Program-made: the position numbers and the translations under genes | In this document: positions 1 through 8,110 of the stretch, piece by piece | Position numbering within the stretch: position 1 is the first letter of the stretch | Layout of the letters: the number at the start of each line of letters is the position of its first letter | Origin: an uncultured Pelagibacteraceae bacterium | GTDB lineage: Bacteria > Pseudomonadota > Alphaproteobacteria > Pelagibacterales > Pelagibacteraceae | Reading direction: 5' to 3' | NCBI GenBank assembly: GCA_902561095.1 | Contig: CACEOF010000003.1 | Span: 1-64,000 of the forward strand | Length of the DNA stretch: 64,000 nucleotides | The notes under the pieces: model-generated | The model's database searches: none | Told to the model about the DNA's origin: nothing | Seen by the model: the letters and a program-made list of their open reading frames with translations, nothing else

Positions 1-1398
1 AACGAAGAGGTTCCATCAGATCCTTTAAAATGGGCTTTAAGCCAAATTAATGAAATTCCTGATTTATCTTGGCAAGGTAAAATATATTCTGAAAAAGAAT
101 TACGAAAACATTATAGAGACTACGTTTACAATGATAGGAAAGTTTTAAGAAAAAAATATAAAAATGATAAGAACTTATACAAAACTTATAAAGATTTACT
201 AAGACATCAAACAGGTCAAAAGTTTTGGGAATCATTAGAAATATCTATTAGGCATAATGAGGGAATAAATAGTCAAAATCCTGTGCTTGCTAAACTTTGG
301 ATGTTTTGGGGTAATTTTTTTGCAATCAGTGAAAAAGATATGCTGGCATACTATTCCACAGGCCCTTATCACCGAGAAATAATCAGACCTAACTTAAATC
401 AAACTTTTGAAAAAATGGTTTATGATGCAACTACCTCATGGGCGATGATCCATCATTTGGATAATAGTGAAAGTGCAGGTCCAAAAAGTGTGACTGCTTA
501 TGATGAATGGAGAAGAAGAAAAAAAAGACCAGCTACTATTAATGAAAATCATGCAAGAGAATTATTAGAACTTCACACAGTTTCTCCTAAAGCTGGTTAT
601 ACGCAAGAAGATGTTATTCAGCTTGCTTATATCATGACTGGTTGGCAACAAAGATGGAGTAAATCGAAACTCGAGACAGGGAATGTTTGGTTTAATAGTG
701 AATATCATCAGCCAGGTAAAAAAAATGTTTTAGGAAAAGAATATAAAAGAGGTAAGAAAAGCTTAGCAGTAGTTATAAAAGATTTGGTAAATCATTCAAA
801 TTGTAGAGACTTTGTTGCAGATAGGTTGTGTAAATTTTTAATTACTGATGAACCAACAAAAGAAATGAAACAACCTATTATTGACGCTTTTAAAAAGTCT
901 GATGGATTTCTCCCTGAGATACATAAAGCAGCAATTAAAGTTGCATTTGAAAATAATAATAAATTTAAAAAGTTCCAAACACCAGAGAATTGGTTCATCC
1001 AAGTTGCTAAAATTGGTGATCTGCAATGGCCTCCATCACCAGAAATAATGAACTCATATGAATTAGGCTCAAAGCCCTCAAAAAAACAAAGAACTCCAGA
1101 AAAAATCCTCAAAAGAATTGGTCATCATCCTTATAGAGCTAAACAGCCCAATGGTTGGTCAGATATTTCAGCTGATTGGATGTCTCCAGAACTATTAATA
1201 AGAAGGCTAGTCTATGCTGATAGAAGTTACAAGTTCTCTAAGCCAGAAAATGATAATAATGAATTTTATGAAAAAATTGTTTCAAAAAATTTCGATCAAC
1301 CAGATAAAATACTTAAATATCTTCTCAAAAATATGGCTAGTCGAAAAAGTGAGAGAAATGTATTGTTATTCAATCACCCGGAGTTTTTAAAAGCATGA
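1..1398 (+). CDS. DUF1800 family protein (5' end outside window)
   Basis: The frame is open from base 1, so the gene starts upstream and about 465 codons are visible. The DUF1800 signature is clear: a tract near visible codon 181 reads NENHARELLELHTV, followed by a glycine/tyrosine motif and TGW, and an earlier WMFWGN tract. The biochemical role of DUF1800 is not established. Family members are commonly encoded next to DUF1501 proteins, as here, where the stop overlaps the next start by 4 bp. The GTG at 283 is an internal codon, not a credible start. Family assignment is confident; function is unknown. Confidence 0.85.
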   Translation, partial: NEEVPSDPLKWALSQINEIPDLSWQGKIYSEKELRKHYRDYVYNDRKVLRKKYKNDKNLYKTYKDLLRHQTGQKFWESLEISIRHNEGINSQNPVLAKLWMFWGNFFAISEKDMLAYYSTGPYHREIIRPNLNQTFEKMVYDATTSWAMIHHLDNSESAGPKSVTAYDEWRRRKKRPATINENHARELLELHTVSPKAGYTQEDVIQLAYIMTGWQQRWSKSKLETGNVWFNSEYHQPGKKNVLGKEYKRGKKSLAVVIKDLVNHSNCRDFVADRLCKFLITDEPTKEMKQPIIDAFKKSDGFLPEIHKAAIKVAFENNNKFKKFQTPENWFIQVAKIGDLQWPPSPEIMNSYELGSKPSKKQRTPEKILKRIGHHPYRAKQPNGWSDISADWMSPELLIRRLVYADRSYKFSKPENDNNEFYEKIVSKNFDQPDKILKYLLKNMASRKSERNVLLFNHPEFLKA

Positions 1399-2546
1399 AG
1401 ATAAATAGAAGAGATTTTTTAAAAACAACAGCATTAACATCCTTGTATTTTGCTGGTTTTGGTGCACCAACATTAGCTAGCAATGGTCCAAAAAAGAATT
1501 TAATAGTTATCATGTTACGAGGCGGCATGGATGGATTATGTGCTATTCCAATCAAAGGAGATAAAAATTTTGAAAAACTGAGAAATAAAATTAATCTTGA
1601 TCGAACTTTATCACTAACGAGTGATTTTGATTTACACCCAGCACTTAAGACATTTAAAAGACTTTGGAATGAAAATTTAAGTGCTGCTGTTCATGCAACA
1701 AATATTCCATACACAGGAAGATCTCACTTTGATGGCCAAAATTTAATGGAATCAGGAGGGAAGGTACCTTACCAGGAAAAAACAGGTTGGCTTGGAAGAG
1801 GCATGAAAATTGCTGGTCTAACAGGAAAAGGTTTGGCACTTGCTTTACCTATGCCTTTACTAATTAGAGGGGTGCCAATGAATAATAATTACTTTCCGGT
1901 AGGTAAAAGACTTCCTAGTAGATCAACCCTAAGTATTATTGAACAAGCTTATAAAGAATATGATGAAAAATTATTAGGTGAAAATTTAAAAATAATTATG
2001 AGTCGGGGTCTAAACAATACGTCAAGTGATGACAGTTGGGTTCTTGCAAGTAATGCAGGTGTGGAACTATCAAAACCAAATGGACCAAGAGTGGCTGTAT
2101 TCGAAGTAGATGGGTTTGATACTCATGCTGCACAAGGAGCAACAAATGGAGCACATGCAGATTGTCTTTCAGACTATGACAGAATAGTAAATGGCTTAAA
2201 ACAATCGATGTCGAAAGAAGCGTTTAATAATTCACTGATTGTAACATTAACGGAGTTTGGTAGAACAATTAAACAAAATAGCAGTAATGGAACTGAACAT
2301 GGTTACGGTTCAGCTGTTTTAATAGCAGGTGGACTGGTTAAAAAGGCTCAAGTACACGCTGATTGGCCAGGTTTAAAAAGAAAAGAATTATTTGAAGGAA
2401 GAGATTTAAATTCTACCATTGATGCTAGATCTATTTATGCATCTGCAATGTCGACTGTATTTGATTTAGATTTTAAAGATATCCAAAAAGATGTTTTCTG
2501 GGGAGAAAATTTACAAAATTTATCAGATAAATTATTTAAAGTATAA
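1395..2546 (+). CDS. DUF1501 family protein, Tat-type export signal
   Basis: A 383-residue protein whose N-terminus carries a twin-arginine motif (RRDFLK, residues 5-10) followed by a hydrophobic stretch ending near ALA-S29, so export of a folded protein to the periplasm is likely. Conserved DUF1501 blocks are visible: RGGMDG at 42-47, FDTHAAQ at 241-247, TEFGR at 286-290 and EHGYG at 301-305. The family belongs to the alkaline phosphatase/sulfatase-like fold group, but no substrate is known. It is translationally coupled to the DUF1800 gene by a 4-bp overlap, which supports a joint function. Confidence 0.85.
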   Translation: MKINRRDFLKTTALTSLYFAGFGAPTLASNGPKKNLIVIMLRGGMDGLCAIPIKGDKNFEKLRNKINLDRTLSLTSDFDLHPALKTFKRLWNENLSAAVHATNIPYTGRSHFDGQNLMESGGKVPYQEKTGWLGRGMKIAGLTGKGLALALPMPLLIRGVPMNNNYFPVGKRLPSRSTLSIIEQAYKEYDEKLLGENLKIIMSRGLNNTSSDDSWVLASNAGVELSKPNGPRVAVFEVDGFDTHAAQGATNGAHADCLSDYDRIVNGLKQSMSKEAFNNSLIVTLTEFGRTIKQNSSNGTEHGYGSAVLIAGGLVKKAQVHADWPGLKRKELFEGRDLNSTIDARSIYASAMSTVFDLDFKDIQKDVFWGENLQNLSDKLFKV

Positions 2547-2554
2547 AAATTTTT

Positions 2555-3154
2555 ATGATTAAGAAACTGCAACTTTTTATTTTTTTAATTTTAATAATTT
2601 TTTCTAGCAGCTCTTATGCAAATACTTTTCAAGAGCTTTATGATAATGGCTTAAAAGCTATCCAAGAAGGAGGAAAAGTAATTTTCTTGAGGCACGCCTA
2701 TGCTCCAAGGACAGTTGAGAATGGAAACCACGATAAAAATTATAAAGATAAAGTATGCTCAACACAAAGGGATATTCTTAAAGAAGGAATAAGACAGGCC
2801 AAGGATATTGGTGATTTTGTGATTAAAAATAATATTAAAATAGACAAAGTTATATCAAGTCCAGCTTGTAGAACATACAAAACAGCAAAATATGCTGGCT
2901 GGGATTATTCCATCAATAAAAATTTAAAAAATACGAGAAAAAAAAGTGATCAGGAAAAAAGATTTAAAAAAATAAAAAAAATTGTTTCCAAGTGGGATGG
3001 TAAAGGTAATTTAGTTTTAGTTACTCATTTTAAAGTAATTAATCCTTTGTTTCCTGGTGTAAAATCGGATAGTGGAGAAATGATAATTTCAAGCCCTGAA
3101 CTGAAACTACTTGGAAGAATTAAATTTAAGTACGATCCTACAATAAAAGATTAA
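2555..3154 (+). CDS. Secreted histidine phosphatase family protein
   Basis: A 199-residue protein with an N-terminal signal peptide (hydrophobic residues 7-20, likely cleavage near YAN) and the histidine phosphatase (phosphoglycerate mutase-like) core: the phosphohistidine motif LRHA at 45-48, SSPACRT at 101-107, and the second catalytic histidine in VTHF at 156-159. The protein is short, like SixA-type members. A periplasmic phosphatase is inferred; the substrate cannot be read from the sequence. It lies 8 bp after the DUF1501 gene and shares a TAATG junction with the next gene, so it belongs to the same operon. Confidence 0.75.
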   Translation: MIKKLQLFIFLILIIFSSSSYANTFQELYDNGLKAIQEGGKVIFLRHAYAPRTVENGNHDKNYKDKVCSTQRDILKEGIRQAKDIGDFVIKNNIKIDKVISSPACRTYKTAKYAGWDYSINKNLKNTRKKSDQEKRFKKIKKIVSKWDGKGNLVLVTHFKVINPLFPGVKSDSGEMIISSPELKLLGRIKFKYDPTIKD

Positions 3155-4509
3155 TGAAAAAATTATTCTTAATTTTCTTTTTAATTATAGTGTCTAGTAT
3201 ATTTGCTGGTAATGCACAAAGTTCATCAAAATATGATGGAGCTTACACATATACTCATTTTTGTAAAGGTGAAGACAGTTCAAAGTATGATGGTAGCCAA
3301 TTCATCATTGATGATGGGATACTTTCTAATAACAGAGGTGGTGCGGGCAGATGGATAATTAAGAAAAAATTTAAAGTCAGTGATGATGGCAAGCTAAAAT
3401 TTAGAGGTAAAAGGAAAGATAAAAAATATTCTGTTAAAGGAAAATTTATAATCGAAGGTGATAAAATTAGCGGAAAATTTTTAGCAAAAAGATATTCAAA
3501 ATCAGGTGATAGCTATAAAAAATGCGATATGGAATTTAAAAGAGTAGGAAATGTTCCTGAAAAAATTTCTTTTGAAGACAGCAGGGAAATTACAGAAATT
3601 AATATTTTGTCAAAAAATACAAATGATGACATCACTTTATTAAACGATGAAGGTAAGGATCAAAAGGTTAGAGTTGAGCTAAGAAATTTAGAGTCAATTG
3701 CGAATGGTTTAATTATAGTTGTACCATCAAGCACACCTAATATGGAAGATGAGCTATATTATGAAAAACAAGTCAGCGAATTTAAATATGCCACTGCAAT
3801 AATTTATGGAGCTGAACCTAGATACCAAAAAAAGTTTACTGGGTCATACACGAGTTCAATGATTTTATACGATGCTATATCCACAATCAATAAAGTTTCA
3901 GAAAAATTTGGTAAACCAAAAGAAGTTGTTATTATGGGATCATCTACAGGATCTCTTGCTGTTTTTAAATCAGGTTGGCAAGATCTAAGAAATAAATATC
4001 CGGCATTGAATTTAATAACTATGGGTTTTATGATTAATGCAGCTTGCCCAGATCAATCTGATGCAAAGTATAATGACAATATTCAAATGTATGCAATTAA
4101 TGGTAAGCAAGATGAATCAACACCACCCTGGACATGTAAAAATTTAAAAAACTCATCTAATAATCCCAATCTTCATCTTTTAACTTATTCAGGAGGACAT
4201 CATTTTGAAAGCGCAATGTATCCACCTTCCAAATATGATATGAATAGCATGCATGCATTGCCAACATGTTCCTTAAACTATAAAGCTAATTTGCATCAGA
4301 TTATCAAAAGGAGAGATGGTTCACTTGAGTGGGATGGTGAAAAAAAAGGCTATAAAAAGAAACAAAAGAAATGGTTTAATAAACATTGCATAGATAAAGG
4401 AACTTTGCAGGGATATGAAGAATATGGTGCTAAAAACTTTTGGGCAGATGTCAAAGCAATCATAGTTGATAAAAAAAATGTAATTTCCTTAAAAGGATAT
4501 ACTAACTAA
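3154..4509 (+). CDS. Secreted protein with alpha/beta-hydrolase-like domain, unknown function
   Basis: A 451-residue exported protein (signal peptide about residues 1-21). Residues 27-130 are rich in Lys, Gly and Asp and look like a beta-rich domain. The rest resembles an alpha/beta hydrolase: a candidate nucleophile elbow GSSTGS at 262-267, an acidic candidate near Asp320/Glu321, and a candidate catalytic histidine in GGHH at 347-350. I do not recognise a named family. The start overlaps the previous stop by one base. A periplasmic esterase or dienelactone-hydrolase-like role is possible but unproven. Confidence 0.6.
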   Translation: MKKLFLIFFLIIVSSIFAGNAQSSSKYDGAYTYTHFCKGEDSSKYDGSQFIIDDGILSNNRGGAGRWIIKKKFKVSDDGKLKFRGKRKDKKYSVKGKFIIEGDKISGKFLAKRYSKSGDSYKKCDMEFKRVGNVPEKISFEDSREITEINILSKNTNDDITLLNDEGKDQKVRVELRNLESIANGLIIVVPSSTPNMEDELYYEKQVSEFKYATAIIYGAEPRYQKKFTGSYTSSMILYDAISTINKVSEKFGKPKEVVIMGSSTGSLAVFKSGWQDLRNKYPALNLITMGFMINAACPDQSDAKYNDNIQMYAINGKQDESTPPWTCKNLKNSSNNPNLHLLTYSGGHHFESAMYPPSKYDMNSMHALPTCSLNYKANLHQIIKRRDGSLEWDGEKKGYKKKQKKWFNKHCIDKGTLQGYEEYGAKNFWADVKAIIVDKKNVISLKGYTN

Positions 4510-4537
4510 AATTTACTTTAATTTATTTAGAAGAAGT

Positions 4538-4759
4538 TTAGCAGCAACTACAGCTTTTTTTAGTAGCTTTTGGTTGATCGTTAACTTTTGTTGCTTCTAA
4601 TTCTTTTTGCGTGTCTTCAATAGCTTTCTGTTTCTTTGTTATTTTATATTCAAAGTAATCATAGAGACATGTAAAACCTAATTTTGAGGCTCTTTTCTCC
4701 TCATAACTTCTTCGCCCGCCTAGGTTTTCTAATATTTTTACTATTTCTTGGTTTTGCAT
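4538..4759 (-). CDS. Small hypothetical protein with Cys-rich C-terminus, third gene of umuDC operon
   Basis: A 73-residue basic protein. The N-terminal half is predicted helical, the middle (about 40-58) looks like a charged amphipathic helix rich in Lys and Glu, and the last six residues are KSCSCC. It begins 30 bp after the umuC stop on the same strand, so it is probably transcribed from the LexA-controlled umuD promoter. I recognise no family. The cysteine cluster could bind a metal or form disulfides; that is a guess from composition. The compact position and normal codon use favour a real gene. Confidence 0.65.
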   Translation of the reverse strand: MQNQEIVKILENLGGRRSYEEKRASKLGFTCLYDYFEYKITKKQKAIEDTQKELEATKVNDQPKATKKSCSCC

Positions 4760-4789
4760 AGTCTTTTTTTATTTAAAAAGTTAAATAAA

Positions 4790-6067
4790 TCAAGCTCTAA
4801 TAGTTGGTAAACAATAAAAGTCAGCTGTATCAATTTTAGAGGAATATTGCCTTCTCATGTTCCATTTTTTGTGAACTCCTGCACTTGCAACACTTAAAGT
4901 TGATCTTCCATATCGATGATTAGTATTATCAATTGATCTCATCAAGCTGTTTATTTTTTCATCATTTTTAGATGTAAATAAATTTGTTTTATCGCTAGCA
5001 TTAGACAATCCTGTTAGCATCACCCCTGCTTTTTGATAGCGGTATCCATTTTTAAATATGCTCTCAAGTATTGAAATCGCTGTCTTAACTATTTCAATAC
5101 TGTTGTTAGTTGCAATTGGAAAATCAACTGTTTTTGCATTTGAATAATAGCCAAAGTTTCTTTGAAAAGGACTAGTTCTAACAAAAACTGTAATTGCTTT
5201 TGCAACTAAAGACTCTGATCTAATTTTTTCAGATGCGTTTAAACAATAATTTGCAACTGCTTCTTTTAACTCTTGGAACATTTCAATTCTTTTTCCAAAC
5301 GATCTGGATACGACACAACTTTTTCTTTTCGTTGTAGTGGTCTCTAAACCTATACAAGGAATTCCTCTAAGCTCCATTGCTGTTCTTGAACTTAGAACAT
5401 TAGAAGATTTTTTGATCCAGGTATTAGATTTATTTTTTAATTGTTTAGCGTTATAAATACCATGCTTTTGATAAAACTTAGTCAGTTGTCTGCCAACACC
5501 CCATACATCATTAATTTCAACTTTTTCCAAAATAGGATCTAAATTTTCTATACCAATTAAACTGGTCACCCCTGATTGTTTTTTCTTTGCAATATGATTT
5601 GCAATTTTACTTAAAGTTTTTGTTTTGGCTATTCCAATACTAGTTGGAATACCTGTCCATTGTAAAACCGTTTCTCTAATTTCTCTACCAACTTTTTCTA
5701 TATCTTGATCAGGAAAATTTGAGAGATCCAAAAATGCTTCGTCAATGGAATATACTTCTATTTCTGAATTGAATCTTTTAAGAGTTCGCATCACTCTTCT
5801 AGATAAATCACCATATAAAGAATAGTTTGAGGAAAAAACTTCAACTTTGTTTTTAATAATAATATCTTTTCCTTTGAAGTAGGGCTCACCCATTTTAATT
5901 CCTAAAGCTTTTGCTTCATTAGATCTTGAAATGATACAACCATCATTATTAGATAAAACAACAACTGGTTTTCTTCTTATTTTAGGGTTGAATAATCTTT
6001 CACAAGAAACATAAAAAGAATTACAATCAACTAATGCTATTTTTTTAGTACGTAGAATGGATGACAT
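4790..6067 (-). CDS. umuC: Error-prone DNA polymerase V catalytic subunit UmuC
   Basis: A 425-residue Y-family polymerase, the usual UmuC length. The first metal-binding Asp lies in ALVDCNSFYVSC (11-22) and the second catalytic site in SIDEAFLD (107-114), followed by an HhH region (VTSLIG, GVGRQ) and the little-finger domain with the UmuC-type C-terminal extension. With processed UmuD' it performs translesion synthesis during the SOS response. The start overlaps the 3' end of umuD by 23 bp, which indicates coupling. Regulation is inferred from the LexA box in front of umuD. Confidence 0.95.
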   Translation of the reverse strand: MSSILRTKKIALVDCNSFYVSCERLFNPKIRRKPVVVLSNNDGCIISRSNEAKALGIKMGEPYFKGKDIIIKNKVEVFSSNYSLYGDLSRRVMRTLKRFNSEIEVYSIDEAFLDLSNFPDQDIEKVGREIRETVLQWTGIPTSIGIAKTKTLSKIANHIAKKKQSGVTSLIGIENLDPILEKVEINDVWGVGRQLTKFYQKHGIYNAKQLKNKSNTWIKKSSNVLSSRTAMELRGIPCIGLETTTTKRKSCVVSRSFGKRIEMFQELKEAVANYCLNASEKIRSESLVAKAITVFVRTSPFQRNFGYYSNAKTVDFPIATNNSIEIVKTAISILESIFKNGYRYQKAGVMLTGLSNASDKTNLFTSKNDEKINSLMRSIDNTNHRYGRSTLSVASAGVHKKWNMRRQYSSKIDTADFYCLPTIRA

Positions 6068-6440
6068 AAGTAACTACTCCCCAAATAAAAATATCTTGTT
6101 CTTCATTAATTAAAATTCTGTCAGCAAATTCTTTAGATCCTGAGGTTAAAAATTTTTTATCTCTTTCTTGAACTAAAGTTTTTACTACTAACTCATCATG
6201 AACGTTTGCAATCACTGTTGAAAAATTTTTTGGTTTTAAACTTTTATCGACAACCAATAAATCTCCGTCATTAATTCCAACATCCACCATGGATTTACCT
6301 TGAACTCTAATGATGAAAGTAGCTGGAACATTTCTTATTAAATGCATGTTCAGATCAATATCTTCTTCGATATAATCGGTAGCAGGAGAGGGAAAACCAG
6401 CGCCTGCTTTATGTAGATAATAAGGGATTGTTAGTTTCAT
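6045..6440 (-). CDS. umuD: UmuD translesion polymerase subunit (S24 self-cleaving protease)
   Basis: A 131-residue LexA/UmuD-type protein. The catalytic dyad is Ser50 (in QGKSM) and Lys87 (in VVKTL), with the 37-residue spacing also found in E. coli UmuD. An Ala14-Gly15 pair sits 36 residues before the serine, matching the autocleavage position, so RecA-stimulated conversion to UmuD' is expected. The protein is slightly shorter at the N-terminus than E. coli UmuD. The start codon directly abuts a perfect alphaproteobacterial LexA box, leaving little or no leader. Confidence 0.93.
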   Translation of the reverse strand: MKLTIPYYLHKAGAGFPSPATDYIEEDIDLNMHLIRNVPATFIIRVQGKSMVDVGINDGDLLVVDKSLKPKNFSTVIANVHDELVVKTLVQERDKKFLTSGSKEFADRILINEEQDIFIWGVVTYVIHSTY

Positions 6441-6455
6441 GTTCTTGTTTTGTTC
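6441..6455 (-). promoter_or_regulatory. LexA (SOS) box upstream of umuD
   Basis: The plus strand reads GTTC, seven bases, GTTC, which is the LexA recognition motif known in alphaproteobacteria (GTTC-N7-GTTC). It ends exactly at the umuD start codon and overlaps the transcription start predicted from the adjacent promoter, so a bound repressor would block initiation. Confidence 0.85.
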
Positions 6456-6458
6456 TTA

Positions 6459-6487
6459 TTTGTAGCGCAGTTATATAATGCAGTCAA
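6459..6487 (-). promoter_or_regulatory. Predicted umuDC promoter
   Basis: On the minus strand a TTGACT -35 element (6482-6487) is separated by 17 bases from a TACAAA -10 element (6459-6464). Transcription would start about 6451-6453, inside the LexA box and only about a dozen bases from the umuD ATG, giving an almost leaderless mRNA. This is inferred from the consensus match only. Confidence 0.5.
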
Positions 6488-6511
6488 TAGGTTGTATTTT
6501 GAGTCTGTAAC

Positions 6512-6533
6512 TGAATCAAAAGTGAATCAAAAG
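6512..6533. repeat. Tandem 11-bp direct repeat in the umuD / SOUL intergenic region
   Basis: The unit TGAATCAAAAG occurs twice head to tail, followed by GTGAAC. A spacing of 11 bp is about one helical turn, as is typical of binding sites for a regulator that contacts one DNA face. No regulator can be assigned. A slipped-strand duplication is the alternative. Confidence 0.5.
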
Positions 6534-6602
6534 GTGAACATCCAAACTACATTTTGTATGGTTGTGGATAACTTCAACCAGAGATAGTTTAAATAATTCA
6601 AA

Positions 6603-7151
6603 ATGAAAAAAATATTACTAATCTTAATCTCTATATTAACTTTAAGTTCTCAAACAATGGCATACGAGGAAGCAAATTACGAAATAATAAATGAAAATAA
6701 TAACTACGAAATAAGAAAATATTTTGATCGTCTAGTAATTGAAACTAGTTCAACACAAGGTAATGGTTTTAAAAAATTATTTAATTATATTTCAGGAAAT
6801 AATGAGCAAAAGAAAGAAATTAAAATGACAGTACCGGTAACCCAAGAAATTAAGAACGGAAATATGACAATGCAGTTTTATTTGCCGTCAAAGTTTAACA
6901 AAGATAATGCGCCTAAACCATCTAATTCAGAGATAAAGATTTTAACAATAGAAGGTGGCTATTATGCTGTAATTAAATATTCAGGAAGATCTTCAGATAA
7001 TAATTTTTTAAAAAATAAAGAAATTTTGGAAGAAGAACTTAAAAAAGATAAAATTATAATTCTAAGCCCACCTATAAGGGCGTCTTACAATTCACCATTT
7101 ACTCTACCTATGCTAAAAAGAAACGAAGTAATGTTTAGAGTAGATTTATAA
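6603..7151 (+). CDS. SOUL family heme-binding protein
   Basis: A 182-residue exported protein: signal peptide of about 20 residues ending near TMAY, then the SOUL/HBP fold with YEIRKY (about 31-36), the characteristic KMTVPVTQEI block (about 75-84), MQFYLPSKF and a late YYAVIKYSG segment. Relatives bind heme or tetrapyrroles; periplasmic heme binding or buffering is inferred. It is transcribed divergently from umuDC and followed after 29 bp by the kinase gene. The ATG at 6603 fits the signal peptide. Confidence 0.85.
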   Translation: MKKILLILISILTLSSQTMAYEEANYEIINENNNYEIRKYFDRLVIETSSTQGNGFKKLFNYISGNNEQKKEIKMTVPVTQEIKNGNMTMQFYLPSKFNKDNAPKPSNSEIKILTIEGGYYAVIKYSGRSSDNNFLKNKEILEEELKKDKIIILSPPIRASYNSPFTLPMLKRNEVMFRVDL

Positions 7152-7180
7152 ACAAAGGATAAATAAAAAGAATAATCATT

Positions 7181-8110
7181 ATGCAATCGGAAAGTCTTTG
7201 TTTCAGTAAGGTGAAAAGTGATTGTGTGAATTTCATTACATCTCAAGAAACTGTTAATGAAAAATTTAAAAATAAAGATAAGATGATAAAATCTTTTTTG
7301 ATCCCGATATGTTTTTGGATTGCAAAAAAAGCCAATAAGCGAAAACCTTATTTTATAGGTTTAGCTGGAGGACAGGGAACTGGTAAAACTACAATTAGCT
7401 CCATCATAAAGATTATACTAGAAAAATATTTTAAACTTAAAGTATTTAAAATTTCAATTGATGATTTTTATAAAACAAGAGAAGAAAGAATAAAATTATC
7501 AAAAAAAATTCATCCAATGTTAATGACTAGAGGAGTGCCAGGTACTCATGATATTAAGATGATGTTAGACTTTTTTAAAAAAATTAAAGTTAAAAGCTTT
7601 AAAAAAATGAAACTGCCAAATTTTAATAAGGCTATAGATGACAGGTTTCCCAAAAAAAACTGGTACAGTATTAATCAAAAACCAGACATAATAATATTTG
7701 AGGGTTGGTGTGTTGGTGCTAGACCAGAGATTAATAAAACTTTAAAAAAACCAATAAATTCTCTTGAGAAATCTAATGATCAAAATCTAATTTGGAGAAA
7801 ACACGTAAATCAACAATTAAAAACAAAATATAAAAAGCTATACTCACAGCTTAATTGTATGATTTATTTAAAAGCAAAAAATTTTAGTTTGTTACAAAAA
7901 TGGCGATTAAAGCAGGAGAAAAAACTATGGCTCAAAAATAAAAATAAAAGTGGCAATAAAATAATGAATAAATGGGACGTAATTAATTTTATGCAAACTT
8001 ATCAGAGAATTACTCAAAATATGTTTAAGAATATGCCTAAATATGCTTCAATAATTTTAAATTTAAATGATAACCATCAAATAAAATCTGCTGTATATAA
8101 AGCCAAATGA
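7181..8110 (+). CDS. P-loop kinase related to D-glycerate 3-kinase
   Basis: A 309-residue protein with a Walker A motif GGQGTGKT at 63-70, SIDDFYKT at 92-99 in the position of the uridine-kinase-like Asp, and FEGWCVGARP at 173-182, a signature of the glycerate 3-kinase/YGR205w group. The likely reaction is ATP-dependent phosphorylation of D-glycerate to 3-phosphoglycerate, which would return photorespiration-like glycolate/glycerate carbon to glycolysis. The 3' end overlaps tolC by 4 bp. The fold is certain; the substrate is an inference from the family. Confidence 0.75.
   Translation: MQSESLCFSKVKSDCVNFITSQETVNEKFKNKDKMIKSFLIPICFWIAKKANKRKPYFIGLAGGQGTGKTTISSIIKIILEKYFKLKVFKISIDDFYKTREERIKLSKKIHPMLMTRGVPGTHDIKMMLDFFKKIKVKSFKKMKLPNFNKAIDDRFPKKNWYSINQKPDIIIFEGWCVGARPEINKTLKKPINSLEKSNDQNLIWRKHVNQQLKTKYKKLYSQLNCMIYLKAKNFSLLQKWRLKQEKKLWLKNKNKSGNKIMNKWDVINFMQTYQRITQNMFKNMPKYASIILNLNDNHQIKSAVYKAK

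Noticed and set aside
792..1112. 106-codon open frame opposite DUF1800
   Set aside because: Antisense shadow of a conserved coding region with no independent signal.
5385..5401. LexA-box-like GTTC/GAAC pairs inside umuC
   Set aside because: Spacing does not fit the motif and the site is in coding sequence with no promoter.
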